Below are positions 13,160 through 21,203 of a stretch of 21,229 bases of DNA, piece after piece (position 1 is the first letter of the stretch; each line of letters opens with the position of its first letter). This DNA comes from Chloroflexota bacterium (GTDB lineage Bacteria > Chloroflexota > UBA6077 > JACQUR01). A program made the position numbers and the translations under genes. The DNA lies in NCBI GenBank assembly GCA_016210245.1, contig JACQUR010000013.1:1-21229 (forward strand), given 5' to 3'. Below the pieces are notes generated by a model, which did no database searches, was not told the DNA's origin, and was given only the letters and a program-made list of their open reading frames with translations.

Positions 13160-14734
13160 CTACGAGGTCCGACGGGCGAACAGCCGCTCCACCGGGCCGA
13201 CGAAGACCTCCTCCCAGGCGGGATCGTCCTGCAGCGCCACCGCCAGGAAGCTTTCTTTCTTCACCAGGACCAGCCGCACGTCGTGCCGGTCGAGCGTCTG
13301 GCGCCAACCTGGCCGCAGGTCTACCACGGCCCAGTAGGTGTCGAGGAGCGCGTCCCCGTAGACGTCGGCTCGCCCGTCGACGAAGACCCGCCGCTGCGGG
13401 TACAACTGGTAGACCAGGTAGCCGCCCCACCCGTACTCGTTGAACAGGTTGCCCCCCGGATCGTGGGCGCGTAGATAGGCGACTGCCCCCGACGGGTAGG
13501 TGGCGGGGCTCGGCTCCCAGCCAAACTGCGGCCCGGTCCCATCCTGGGCGGCCCTGGCTGGGAGCAGGACGGCTGCGCCGGCCACCACCAGCGGCAGGGT
13601 AAAGGCGATGAGCCGTGGCCGCTGCAGGGCGGCCAGCGAGCGGCGGAACGTGGGTACCTCGGCCTGGAGCCGGGCGCCCAGCAGGGGCGTGGCCACGACC
13701 GCGTACAGTGCCATGTGGCGGACCGATTGCAGCGCCATGAGCGCGAAGCCCAGCATCCACAGCGCCTCGGTGGCTCCGAGCGGGCGGCGGGCGAGCCCCA
13801 GAGCCATGCTCAGGAGCAGGCTGCCTGCGAACAGGAGGAAGTAGGGCTGGTGGAAGTCGGGCGACTGCCACTCGACGATGTAGCGCATCGAGGCGTTCGC
13901 CGAGCCAGCGTAGGTGAACGGGTAGAGCAGCGCCTCGAAGCCATGCGGATTGAGCAGCGTGGCCAGGGCGGACAGCGCGGCGACCGCCACGAGCGGCCGC
14001 AGCGGCGCGACCGGCTGCCGCCGCGCGAGCGCGATCGCCTCACCGAGCACGGTGAGCCCGAGCAGCGCCAGCCCGATGATGTACCCGCCGTGGAGGTTCA
14101 CCCACAGGGCGAAGAGCGGTGGGAAGAGCCAGAGGGCTCTGGGGTGGCCCTGCTTGTAGCGCGTGAGCAGCAGCGCGCTGAGAGCCAGCAGCAGCGTCGT
14201 CAGCGCCTGCGGACGCACGTTGGCCGACCCGATCGCCAGGCCAAAGCCCCACAGCAGCAGGACCAGCGCTCCTAGCTCGCCGACCCCGCGTCGGCGGCAG
14301 GTGGCGTAGACAGCCAGCCAGGTGAATGCGCCCACCAACCCGAACAGCGCCACATTGCCCACGTAGCCCATTTGCTGCTGCACGACGTAGAAGAGCAGCT
14401 CGGTCAGCCACTCGTGGGTCACCCAGGGGTGGCCGACCGCCGTGTAGGAGTAGAGGTCCTGCCGGGGCAGGGTGCCAGTCTCGTAGATGTACTGCCCGGT
14501 CCGCACGTGCCACCAGTAGTCCGGATCGGTGTTGGCGAAGAAGTGGTTGTAGAAGACCAGGAACAGCAGGGGCGCCACCAGCAGCGCCGCCCGCACGCCT
14601 GGCCTGGCCAGGAGCCCCAGCCGCTCGCTGGCCGGTGCCTTTGCAATCTGGGGCCGGCCATCGAGCGGGGAAGGGCGACCCAGCGGGTTACCCTGACGAC
14701 GCCCTGCCTCGGCCACCCAGGTTGATCGTGCCAT
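13160..14734 (-). CDS. GT-C-like polytopic membrane protein, copy A
   Basis: 524 residues. A hydrophilic N-terminus (1-46) is followed by about ten membrane helices and a C-terminal soluble domain (about 405-524) with YPSGAVAYLRAHDPGGNLFNEYGWGGYLVY and RVFVDGRADVYG. The first outer loop, about 68-110, carries DPDYWWHVRTGQYI and then YSYTAVGHPWVTHEWL. An acidic DxD pair followed by such a loop is the hallmark of GT-C glycosyltransferases that use polyprenyl-phosphate sugars. The exact family and sugar are unknown to me. AGGGAGG lies 9 bases before the ATG at 14734. It is a close duplicate of the gene at 14986-16536, sharing even the upstream leader, and is flanked on both sides by AACGGATT hairpins. 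Confidence 0.8.
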   Translation of the reverse strand: MARSTWVAEAGRRQGNPLGRPSPLDGRPQIAKAPASERLGLLARPGVRAALLVAPLLFLVFYNHFFANTDPDYWWHVRTGQYIYETGTLPRQDLYSYTAVGHPWVTHEWLTELLFYVVQQQMGYVGNVALFGLVGAFTWLAVYATCRRRGVGELGALVLLLWGFGLAIGSANVRPQALTTLLLALSALLLTRYKQGHPRALWLFPPLFALWVNLHGGYIIGLALLGLTVLGEAIALARRQPVAPLRPLVAVAALSALATLLNPHGFEALLYPFTYAGSANASMRYIVEWQSPDFHQPYFLLFAGSLLLSMALGLARRPLGATEALWMLGFALMALQSVRHMALYAVVATPLLGARLQAEVPTFRRSLAALQRPRLIAFTLPLVVAGAAVLLPARAAQDGTGPQFGWEPSPATYPSGAVAYLRAHDPGGNLFNEYGWGGYLVYQLYPQRRVFVDGRADVYGDALLDTYWAVVDLRPGWRQTLDRHDVRLVLVKKESFLAVALQDDPAWEEVFVGPVERLFARRTS

Positions 14735-14776
14735 TGCGATTGTCCTCCCTCTGGTACCAATTGCCCGAACAACTTG

Positions 14777-14878
14777 CTGTCAACGGATTTCCGGGAGCGG
14801 ATTGAACGGATTGGAACGGAGGGCGTGAGCAACAATCCGTTCCAATCCGTTCAATCCGCTCCCCGAATCCGTTGACAG
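14777..14878. repeat. Long inverted repeat, AACGGATT family, copy 2
   Basis: Bases 14777-14820 pair with 14836-14878. The element is nearly identical to copy 1 at 13034-13135, including the end motif CTGTCAA and the loop bases GAGCAACA. It lies just upstream of GT-C copy A. The rest of the 14735-14985 gap holds the ribosome-binding region of copy A, and about 105 bases (14879-14985) with small GC-rich hairpins and no gene. Confidence 0.8.
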
Positions 14879-14985
14879 TTGTCCATACCCCTGCGGGGGC
14901 GCCGCCGGGGGATGAAAATTACGTCCACAGCAGCCCGGCCGTCGGCGATTTTCACAGCAGCAATCTGTTCTGGGGGGGCGTGCCG

Positions 14986-16536
14986 CTACGACGTCCGACG
15001 TGCGAACAGCCGCTCCACCTGGCCGGCGTGGACCTCCTCCCAGGCGGGATCGTCCTGCAGCGCCACCGCCAGGGAGCTTTCTTTCTTGACCAGAACCAGC
15101 CGCACGTCATACCGGTCGAGCACCTGGCGCCAACCCGGCGCGAGCTGCACCAGTGCTCCGTAGCGGTTCAGGAACTCCTTGCCGTAGGCATCCGTTCGCC
15201 CGTCCACGAACACCCGCCGCTGCGGGTACAGGTGGTAGACCAGGTAGCCGCCCCAGCCGTACTCGTTGAACAGATTCCCGCCCGGGTCGTGGGTGCGCAG
15301 GTAGGCCACAGCGCCCGACGGGTAGGTCGCTGCGCCCGGCTCGCGGCCGAGCTGCGGCCCGGCTCCATCCCCGGCCGCCCTGGCTGCGATCGAGAGGCAT
15401 GCGCCGGCCACCACCAGCGGCCAGATCAGCGTCACCAGGCCTGGCCGCCGCCACGAGGCCAGCGATCGGCGGAACGCCGGGACCTCGGTCGCGAGCCGAG
15501 CGCCCAGCAGCGGCAGCACAACCACCGCGTACAGGGCAGCGTGGCGGGCTGCTTGCAGGGCCAGGAGCGAGAAACCCAGCGCCCACGCCGTCTCGGTGAA
15601 GCCGAGCGGCCGCCGACCGAGCCCCAGGGTCATGGCCAGCAGCAGGCTGGCGGCGAGCGGAAGCAAGGACGGGTCGCGGAAGTCCGGGGGCTGCCACTCG
15701 GCGATGTTGCGCAAGAAGCCGTTCCCCGTGCCCACGTAGCTCAACGGGTAGAGCAGCGCCTCCAGGCCGTGCGGGTTTAGTAGCGTGGTCACGATCGAGA
15801 GCGCCGCCGTGAGCAGCAGCGGGCGCAGCGGCGCGGCTGGCTGCCGCCCGGCCAGCGTGAGCCCCTCGCCCAGGATCGCCAGCCCCAACAGCGCGAGCCC
15901 GATGACGTAGCCCCCATGCAGGTTCACCCACAGGGCAAACATGGGTGGGAAGAGCCAGAGTGCCCTGGAGTGGCCCTGCTTGTAGCGCGTGAGCAGCAGC
16001 GCGCTGAGAGCTAGCAGCAGGGTGGTCAGCGCCTGCGGGCGCACGTTGGCCGAGCCCATGGCCAGGCCGAAGCTCCAGAGGGTCAGCACCAACGCCCCCA
16101 CCTCGCCGACCCCGCGCCGTCGGCAGGTGGCGTAGACCGCCAGCCAGGTGAGCGCAGCGAGCAGCCCGAATAGGGCCACGTTGCCGACATAGCCGAGGTT
16201 CCGCTGCACCAGGTAGAACAGCAACTCCGCCAGCCACTCGTGGGCCACCCAGGGCTGGCCCACAATGGTGTAGGAGTAGATATCCGCGCGAGGCACGGTG
16301 CCGGTCTCGTAGATGTACTGCCCGGTGCGCACGTGCCACCAGTAGTCCGGGTCCGTGTTGGCGAAGAAGTGGCCGAAGAAGATGAGGAAAAGCAGAGGCG
16401 CCACCAGCAGCGCCGTCCGCACACCCGGCCTGGCCAGCAGCCCCAGCCGCTCGCTGCTCTTCACAGATTCGTCGGGGCGACCCGGCGAGTCGCCCCGACG
16501 GTGCTCCGCCTCGGCCACCCAGGTTGATCGTGCCAT
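14986..16536 (-). CDS. GT-C-like polytopic membrane protein, copy B
   Basis: 516 residues, alignable over nearly its whole length with copy A. It shares MARSTWVAEA at the N-terminus, ANTDPDYWWHVRTGQYIYETGT, PWVAHEWLAELLFY, ALWVNLHGGY, the soluble tail with FNEYGWGGYLVY, and the closing VERLFARRTS. It should be an inner-membrane transferase of lipid-linked sugar to a glycan, lipid or protein at the outer face. I chose the ATG at 16536 because it matches copy A and has AGGGAGG 9 bases upstream. The frame stays open to 16713, but that extension runs through hairpin repeats. Differences from copy A are spread along the protein, so both copies appear functional. Confidence 0.8.
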   Translation of the reverse strand: MARSTWVAEAEHRRGDSPGRPDESVKSSERLGLLARPGVRTALLVAPLLFLIFFGHFFANTDPDYWWHVRTGQYIYETGTVPRADIYSYTIVGQPWVAHEWLAELLFYLVQRNLGYVGNVALFGLLAALTWLAVYATCRRRGVGEVGALVLTLWSFGLAMGSANVRPQALTTLLLALSALLLTRYKQGHSRALWLFPPMFALWVNLHGGYVIGLALLGLAILGEGLTLAGRQPAAPLRPLLLTAALSIVTTLLNPHGLEALLYPLSYVGTGNGFLRNIAEWQPPDFRDPSLLPLAASLLLAMTLGLGRRPLGFTETAWALGFSLLALQAARHAALYAVVVLPLLGARLATEVPAFRRSLASWRRPGLVTLIWPLVVAGACLSIAARAAGDGAGPQLGREPGAATYPSGAVAYLRTHDPGGNLFNEYGWGGYLVYHLYPQRRVFVDGRTDAYGKEFLNRYGALVQLAPGWRQVLDRYDVRLVLVKKESSLAVALQDDPAWEEVHAGQVERLFARRTS

Positions 16537-16589
16537 TGCGATTGTCCTCCCTCTGGTGCCAACGGCCAGAACAACGTGCGTGTCGCCGC

Positions 16590-16682
16590 AGGGGCGGACC
16601 TGCGTGTCCGCCCCGTCTCCAAGTCTCGTCACCCGGCGGGGTTGGAGCCCGGATGGCGGGGCGGACGCGCAGGTCCGCCCCT
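16590..16682. repeat. Inverted repeat with 26-base arms
   Basis: Bases 16590-16615 pair with 16657-16682 at 25 of 26 positions. The arms start AGGGGCGGACCTGCG, a GC-rich REP-like sequence. It lies in the 189-base gap between the GT2-methyltransferase gene and GT-C copy B. The gap otherwise holds only the hairpin at 16703-16726 and the copy B ribosome-binding site. Confidence 0.75.
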
Positions 16683-16702
16683 CCATCCCCTCGTCTGCAG
16701 GC

Positions 16703-16726
16703 GGGGCAGGCACAGGGGCCTGCCCC
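16703..16726 (-). terminator. Stem-loop at the end of the GT2-methyltransferase gene
   Basis: GGGGCAGG (16703-16710) pairs with CCTGCCCC (16719-16726) around an eight-base loop. It begins at the last base of the TAG stop on the minus strand. No T-tract follows, so it may mark a transcript end or protect the 3' end. Confidence 0.45.
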
Positions 16727-18129
16727 TACGGGTTTGTAATGGAACCATTCGCCTCCGGCTTGCGCCCCACTGCTACCAGCGACAGCCCGGTGGGTGGCGA
16801 GAGCCGCGCCTCCAGCCTGGCCTGGAGGGGGACGATCTGGTCGAACAGCCGCGCCTGGAAACTCGGCACCGTGCGGCGCTTCAGCACGCGGCTGTTGGCA
16901 TACCAGCCGGCCATGCCCAGGACGTTCAGGGGCTGGCAGCGGGTCACCTCGAAACCTGCCGCCTCCAGTCGGGCGCGCAGTTCGGGCTGGCTGTAACGGC
17001 GGTGGTGGCCGATGGCCGCGTCGATCTGCCCGAAGAGCTGCGGGCCGGCCGGCACGAACAGCACGGCCTTGCCGCCGGGCTGGAGCAGGTCGTAGGCATT
17101 GCGCAGCACCCGACCGTCATCCTGGATGTGCTCGAGCACGTTGACCGCCACCACCGTGTCGTAGGGCGCCTCAGGCAGCCCCAGCCACTGCTCCTGGTCG
17201 AGGTCCAGCTCGCACACCTCGACCCCATCCCAGGAGTGGTAGCGCTGGCGCAACTGGCGCAGGTAGATGGGATACACGTCGCTGGCCACCAGGAAGCGGC
17301 GGCGGGTCAGGAAGCGGGTCATCCCGCCGGTGCCCGAGCCCAGCTCCAGGACGCACTGGCCCACGTCGGGCTCGATGCTCTGCCACAGCCAGCGGCCGTA
17401 GTGGGCGAGCCCGTCTATCGTCTCCAGCGTCTCGTGCCCGTGCTCCAGGTCGCTGAGGGCCGCGTACTTCAGGATCTGGCCTACTGCCCGCACGCCGTCC
17501 CGCCAGGTGATCTTCTTGCCCTCGTCGTAGTCGCGCCCGCGATAGGCGATCGGTACCTCGTACACGCGGCAGCGGCGGCGGGCGATCTTGGCGGTGATCT
17601 CCGGCTCGAAGCCGAAGCGGGTCGATTCCAGGCGGAGGCCCTGGAGCACCTCGCGGCGGAAGACCTTGTAGCCGGTCTCCATGTCGGTCAGGTTCAGGTT
17701 GGTGGTGGCATTGGAGAGCAGGGTCAGGAGCCGATTGGCGACCTCGTGCCAGTAGAGGTGGACCCGCCGCGGGCCGCCCTGGAAGCGGGAGCCGTAGACC
17801 ACGTCGGCCAATCCATCCAGGATCGGCTGCAGCAAGCGGGGGTAGTCGGCCGGGTCGTACTCCAGGTCGGCGTCCTGGACCAGCACCACGTCGCCCATGG
17901 CCTGGGCGAAGCCGGTGCGCAGGGCGGCGCCCTTGCCCTGGTTGCGCTCGTGGGAGAGCACGACCAGGTTCTCGTCGGCCAGGGAGGCCAGCACCTCGCG
18001 GGTGCCGTCGGTCGAGGCATCGTCGACGACGATGATCTCTTTGTCGAAGGGCGCCGCCTGCACCCGGCGAATGATCTCGCGGATGGTATGGCGCTCGTTG
18101 TAGCAGGGGATCACGACGGATAGTTTCAT
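16726..18129 (-). CDS. GT2 glycosyltransferase fused to SAM-dependent methyltransferase
   Basis: 467 residues in two enzymes. Residues 1-235 are a GT2 transferase close to polyprenyl/dolichol-phosphate mannose or glucose synthases: SVVIPCYNE at 4-12, VVDDASTDGT at 34-43, the metal-binding QDADLEYDP at 85-93, and ETGYKVFRREVL near 151-162. It has no C-terminal membrane helices. Residues about 245-455 are a class I methyltransferase: motif I VLELGSGTGG at 260-269, VASDVYP at 281-287, VVAVNVLEHIQDD at 326-338 and LLQPGGKAVLFVP at 348-360. The GT2 half may make the polyprenyl-phosphate sugar used by the neighbouring GT87 and GT-C proteins, and the other half may methylate a sugar. The ATG at 18129 follows AGGAG and lies 10 bases after the upstream stop, in operon with both GT87 genes. 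Confidence 0.88.
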   Translation of the reverse strand: MKLSVVIPCYNERHTIREIIRRVQAAPFDKEIIVVDDASTDGTREVLASLADENLVVLSHERNQGKGAALRTGFAQAMGDVVLVQDADLEYDPADYPRLLQPILDGLADVVYGSRFQGGPRRVHLYWHEVANRLLTLLSNATTNLNLTDMETGYKVFRREVLQGLRLESTRFGFEPEITAKIARRRCRVYEVPIAYRGRDYDEGKKITWRDGVRAVGQILKYAALSDLEHGHETLETIDGLAHYGRWLWQSIEPDVGQCVLELGSGTGGMTRFLTRRRFLVASDVYPIYLRQLRQRYHSWDGVEVCELDLDQEQWLGLPEAPYDTVVAVNVLEHIQDDGRVLRNAYDLLQPGGKAVLFVPAGPQLFGQIDAAIGHHRRYSQPELRARLEAAGFEVTRCQPLNVLGMAGWYANSRVLKRRTVPSFQARLFDQIVPLQARLEARLSPPTGLSLVAVGRKPEANGSITNP

Positions 18130-18139
18130 GGGCGTCTCC

Positions 18140-19654
18140 TCACTGAATCCGTGTTTGAGCGAGCACGCTTCCTGACCCCACGGACGGAACACCGACCTCC
18201 CCCGGACGCATCGGTGCAGGGGAGAATCGCGGGACTGTGCCGTCGAAGATCGCCACCAGCCAGCCCAGCGCCCCAATTGCCAGCACAGGCATCACGGGCA
18301 ACAAGGCGAGTGCGAAGCGCAGCACAAGGGGTCCCCCCGGCTGGAGTGTCTGGGAAGCAACCAGGTGCCCCAGGCGTGCCCAGTCGCCAGGCGAAACCAC
18401 CAGCAGCGCAGCTACCAGGAGCGCCAGATTCGTCTCTCGCCGAGGCAGGCGGTGCTTCAGCAGCCAGCGGACCACCTGAGCCGCCGGGATGATCGCCAGC
18501 ACAAAGTAGTGCTCCCAGGCGATCGGGTTGATCACGATACTGAGGCACGCCATGATGGCCAATGAGGCGTCGAGGCCGCGCCTGCGCACCGCCAGGCAGG
18601 CGATCAGCAGCGCCAGGGCCGGCACGGCCACCGAGACGACACGCGCGGCGAGCTCAGACTCGACCGGAGGGGGCCAGGTGCCGCCCCCGAGAAACTTCGT
18701 CCAGGTTGTTCCCTCGAACAGCCGCCAGCCGAAAGTCCAGAGCGACTGGTTGAGTGGACGTTCCTGGTAGGTATTGGCCACTGCAGGGAGCACTTGCGTG
18801 AAGTACCTGGCGATAGGACCGAGACCGATAGCTACGAGGGCAACCACGTAGCCCAGCACGATGGTGGAGACTGATGCACCCAGGACGCGCCAGTTCCTTC
18901 TCAACGCGAACAGCAGGAGCAGGGGCCATGTGACAGGCTTGACGAGCATGGCAAACCCGAGCAGCACGCCGCCCAGAACCTGGCGGCCCGACAGCAAGGC
19001 GAGACGCGCGCCCGCGAGCACGAGCAGGATCAGCAGCATCAACTGTCCGACGAGCAGCTCCATCCAAACCGGATGCCAGCCCAGCAGCGCCGTCGCCAGC
19101 GCCAGGATGCCCCAGAGCGAGAGCCATGCACCTGCGGGGCGAACCAGTAAGTACACGACGGCTGCCAGGAGGGCGAGCTCGAGACCAAACCAGAGCATGG
19201 CGGCCAATCTGTGATCGAGCAGCGCAGCGGGCAGGAACAGGATTCCTACCGTGGGGGGATGTGGCGTTGGATGGGGAAACACTGCCACTGGAAGCTCGCT
19301 TGCCAGCGCAAGATCGCTCACGTAGCGCTCGGCCAGTGCCTGAACAGGAAGATAGGGGTCGGTGCCGTCCGCGATAGCCCGGGCGAGCAGGTACTCTTGC
19401 AGAAAATCCCGGATGTAGACGTACGGCGGCTGCAAGTACACAAGCGTCTGCGCCAGGGAAGCCAGGCCCAGACCGACCCCAACCACTACGACCGCGAGTC
19501 GCAGCAGCCTGGCGGGGCGCGAGGGCGAGCACACCAGCCGGCCAAGCGGGTGCTGGGACGCACGATCCGACGGGGCTACCTCGCCGGGCGTGGCCTGCAC
19601 CCGGCCGACAACCTGGCGTTTGCTATGGCGGGAGAGCAACGCGGGCAGCTTCAT
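18140..19654 (-). CDS. GT87-like polytopic mannosyltransferase, copy 2
   Basis: 504 residues with about ten or more membrane helices. It resembles the GT87/DUF2029 family (PimE-like alpha-mannosyltransferases that use polyprenyl-phosphate mannose). D83 sits in the first outer loop (YIRDFLQEYLLARAIADGTDPYLP). The family-type HPTPHPPTVGILFLP follows at 128-142, then LLVGQLMLLILLVLAG and the lysine-containing GFAMLVKPVTWPLLLLFALRR. A tail of about 25 residues after the last helix is absent from the neighbouring paralogue. The ATG at 19654 overlaps the stop of that paralogue as ATGA, and AGAGG lies about 6 bases upstream. The donor and acceptor are not known. Confidence 0.8.
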   Translation of the reverse strand: MKLPALLSRHSKRQVVGRVQATPGEVAPSDRASQHPLGRLVCSPSRPARLLRLAVVVVGVGLGLASLAQTLVYLQPPYVYIRDFLQEYLLARAIADGTDPYLPVQALAERYVSDLALASELPVAVFPHPTPHPPTVGILFLPAALLDHRLAAMLWFGLELALLAAVVYLLVRPAGAWLSLWGILALATALLGWHPVWMELLVGQLMLLILLVLAGARLALLSGRQVLGGVLLGFAMLVKPVTWPLLLLFALRRNWRVLGASVSTIVLGYVVALVAIGLGPIARYFTQVLPAVANTYQERPLNQSLWTFGWRLFEGTTWTKFLGGGTWPPPVESELAARVVSVAVPALALLIACLAVRRRGLDASLAIMACLSIVINPIAWEHYFVLAIIPAAQVVRWLLKHRLPRRETNLALLVAALLVVSPGDWARLGHLVASQTLQPGGPLVLRFALALLPVMPVLAIGALGWLVAIFDGTVPRFSPAPMRPGEVGVPSVGSGSVLAQTRIQ

Positions 19655-21009
19655 GCGTACCTCTTCACTGAATCTGTCGTTGCTACCAGCCAGCCCAGCG
19701 CGACCACGCTCAGCGCGGGGATCAAGGTCAGCAACGCGGACGCGAACGGCAGCACGGAGATCGCACCCGGCTGAGGCGATAGGCCAGCGACGAAGAATGC
19801 GAGGAGCAGCGAGTTGAGGGCCGAAACCAGCAGCAGCGCGGCCACCAGGAGCGCGGCGACCGTCTGTCTTGCTGTCAGACGACGGTCTGCGAGCCGGCGG
19901 ACCACTTGCGCAGCAGGGATGGCTGCCAGGGTGAGATAGTGGGTCCAGGCGATCGGGCTGGCTACGATGCTGAGGCAGACCACGAGGTCGAGCGAGGCGT
20001 CGAGGCTGCGCCTGCGCACTGCCAGGCAGACAAGCAGCAGCGCTAGCGTCGGTACGGCCACCGAGACGAAGATGGCAGCAGCTTCGGATTCAATCAGGGG
20101 AGGGGCGGTGACCGCCTGGAACGCTCCCGAATCCGTGCCAGCGAACAGCCGCCAGCCGATGGTCCAGAGCGACTGATTCGTCAAGGAGGCTCGGTAGGCC
20201 TCGCTCACTGTGGGGAGTGCGTGGGTGAAGTAGCTGGCCACGCGGTCGAGGCCGATTACCCAGCCAGCAGCCAGGTAGCCGAGCAGGATGGTGGAGAGTG
20301 AGGCCCCAAGGGCGCGCCAATCCCTGCGCAGAGCCAACAACAGGAGGAGTGGCCACGGGACTGGCTTGACCAGCATGGCGACTCCCACCAGCGTGCCACC
20401 CAGGAGCGGCCGACCTGACAGGAGCGCGGCTCGCGCTCCTGCGAGCAGGAACAGCAGCAGCACCATCAGTTGCCCATAGAACAAGTCCTCGCGGAAGGGG
20501 TGCCAGGCGATCAGCGCCGTGGCCAGGGCCAGCGTGCCCCAGGGTGAGAGCCGCGCACCCGCCGAGCGGGCCAGCAGGTACACCGCGGCTATCAGGAAGG
20601 CGAGCTCCACTCCCAACCACACCGTGGCGGCCAGCGGATATTCGAGCTGGGCAAACGGCAGGAATAGCACTCCCGCGGTAGGGGGATGGGGTGATGGGTG
20701 GGGAAACGGCACCGCCGGCACGACATCCAGGTAGCGCTCGACCAGGATTGGAAGAGGCAGATAGGGGTCCGTCCCATCAGCGACAGCTCGGGCCAGCACG
20801 TACACGGCCAGGAAGTCCTTGTCGTAGACGTGCGGCGGCGTCAAAGACGCAACGGTCTGCCCGAGCAGAGCCAGCCCTAGCCCGATCCCAACCGCCACGA
20901 CCACCAGCCGCAGCAGCCTGTAGGCTCGCGCGGGCGAGTACACCAGCCGGCCGAGCGCGTGCTGAGGCCGGCCCCCTGGCGCGAGCGCCGGGGCCTGTGG
21001 ACTATGCAT
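19651..21009 (-). CDS. GT87-like polytopic mannosyltransferase, copy 1
   Basis: 452 residues, a paralogue of the next gene along its whole length. It has the acidic loop YDKDFLAVYVLARAVADGTDPYLP at about 62-85, HPSPHPPTAGVLFLP at about 104-118, YGQLMVLLLFLLAGARAALLSGR, and VAMLVKPVPWPLLLLLALRRDWRALGASLSTILLGY. About ten hydrophobic helices are visible. It is probably an inner-membrane transferase taking mannose from polyprenyl phosphate. The ATG at 21009 has GGGAGGAG just upstream. It is the first gene of the glycosyltransferase operon, 66 bases below the predicted promoter, which shares its repeats with the Tad promoters. Confidence 0.8.
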   Translation of the reverse strand: MHSPQAPALAPGGRPQHALGRLVYSPARAYRLLRLVVVAVGIGLGLALLGQTVASLTPPHVYDKDFLAVYVLARAVADGTDPYLPLPILVERYLDVVPAVPFPHPSPHPPTAGVLFLPFAQLEYPLAATVWLGVELAFLIAAVYLLARSAGARLSPWGTLALATALIAWHPFREDLFYGQLMVLLLFLLAGARAALLSGRPLLGGTLVGVAMLVKPVPWPLLLLLALRRDWRALGASLSTILLGYLAAGWVIGLDRVASYFTHALPTVSEAYRASLTNQSLWTIGWRLFAGTDSGAFQAVTAPPLIESEAAAIFVSVAVPTLALLLVCLAVRRRSLDASLDLVVCLSIVASPIAWTHYLTLAAIPAAQVVRRLADRRLTARQTVAALLVAALLLVSALNSLLLAFFVAGLSPQPGAISVLPFASALLTLIPALSVVALGWLVATTDSVKRYA

Positions 21010-21074
21010 GCTCCTCCCTCGTCGCCACGTGCAGCCGGGCGGCCCACGCGGCCCTCACAGATACCCTCAAGAGG

Positions 21075-21134
21075 AGCGTATCGCGCGGCTGTGACGGCGC
21101 CGTAACGGGCCTGTTACGGCGCCGTTGCAGAATC
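21075..21134 (-). promoter_or_regulatory. Predicted glycosyltransferase operon promoter with four tandem 11-bp repeats
   Basis: 11-bp units start on the plus strand at 21091, 21102, 21113 and 21124 with GTGACG, GTAACG, GTTACG and GTTGCA. On the minus strand, after exactly 10 bases (AGCCGCGCGA), comes TACGCT at 21080-21075 as the -10 box. Units 1-3 also form a perfect 13-bp inverted repeat (21094-21106 with 21113-21125), because each unit core is itself nearly palindromic. This is the best-conserved of the three arrays. Confidence 0.65.
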
Positions 21135-21203
21135 CCAGCGAGAGGGGCCAGAGCCGCAACCGACGAGGGAGTAAGCCAAGGTCATGATCAGGAAGTGCCT
21201 CGT

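Noticed and set aside
14755..14783. Promoter for GT-C copy A using TTGACA at the end of the AACGGATT hairpin
   Set aside because: The -35 match is perfect, but at 17 bases the -10 would be TTGGTA, which is poor. Other spacings are no better. I could not support it.
13034..14878. Repeated AACGGATT units as a CRISPR array or iterons
   Set aside because: Units are adjacent without unique spacers, arranged as inverted arms, and flank an ordinary gene. There are no cas genes or replication genes.
16537..16713. Longer GT-C copy B starting at 16713
   Set aside because: The extension is encoded by hairpin repeats. The start at 16536 matches copy A and has AGGGAGG.
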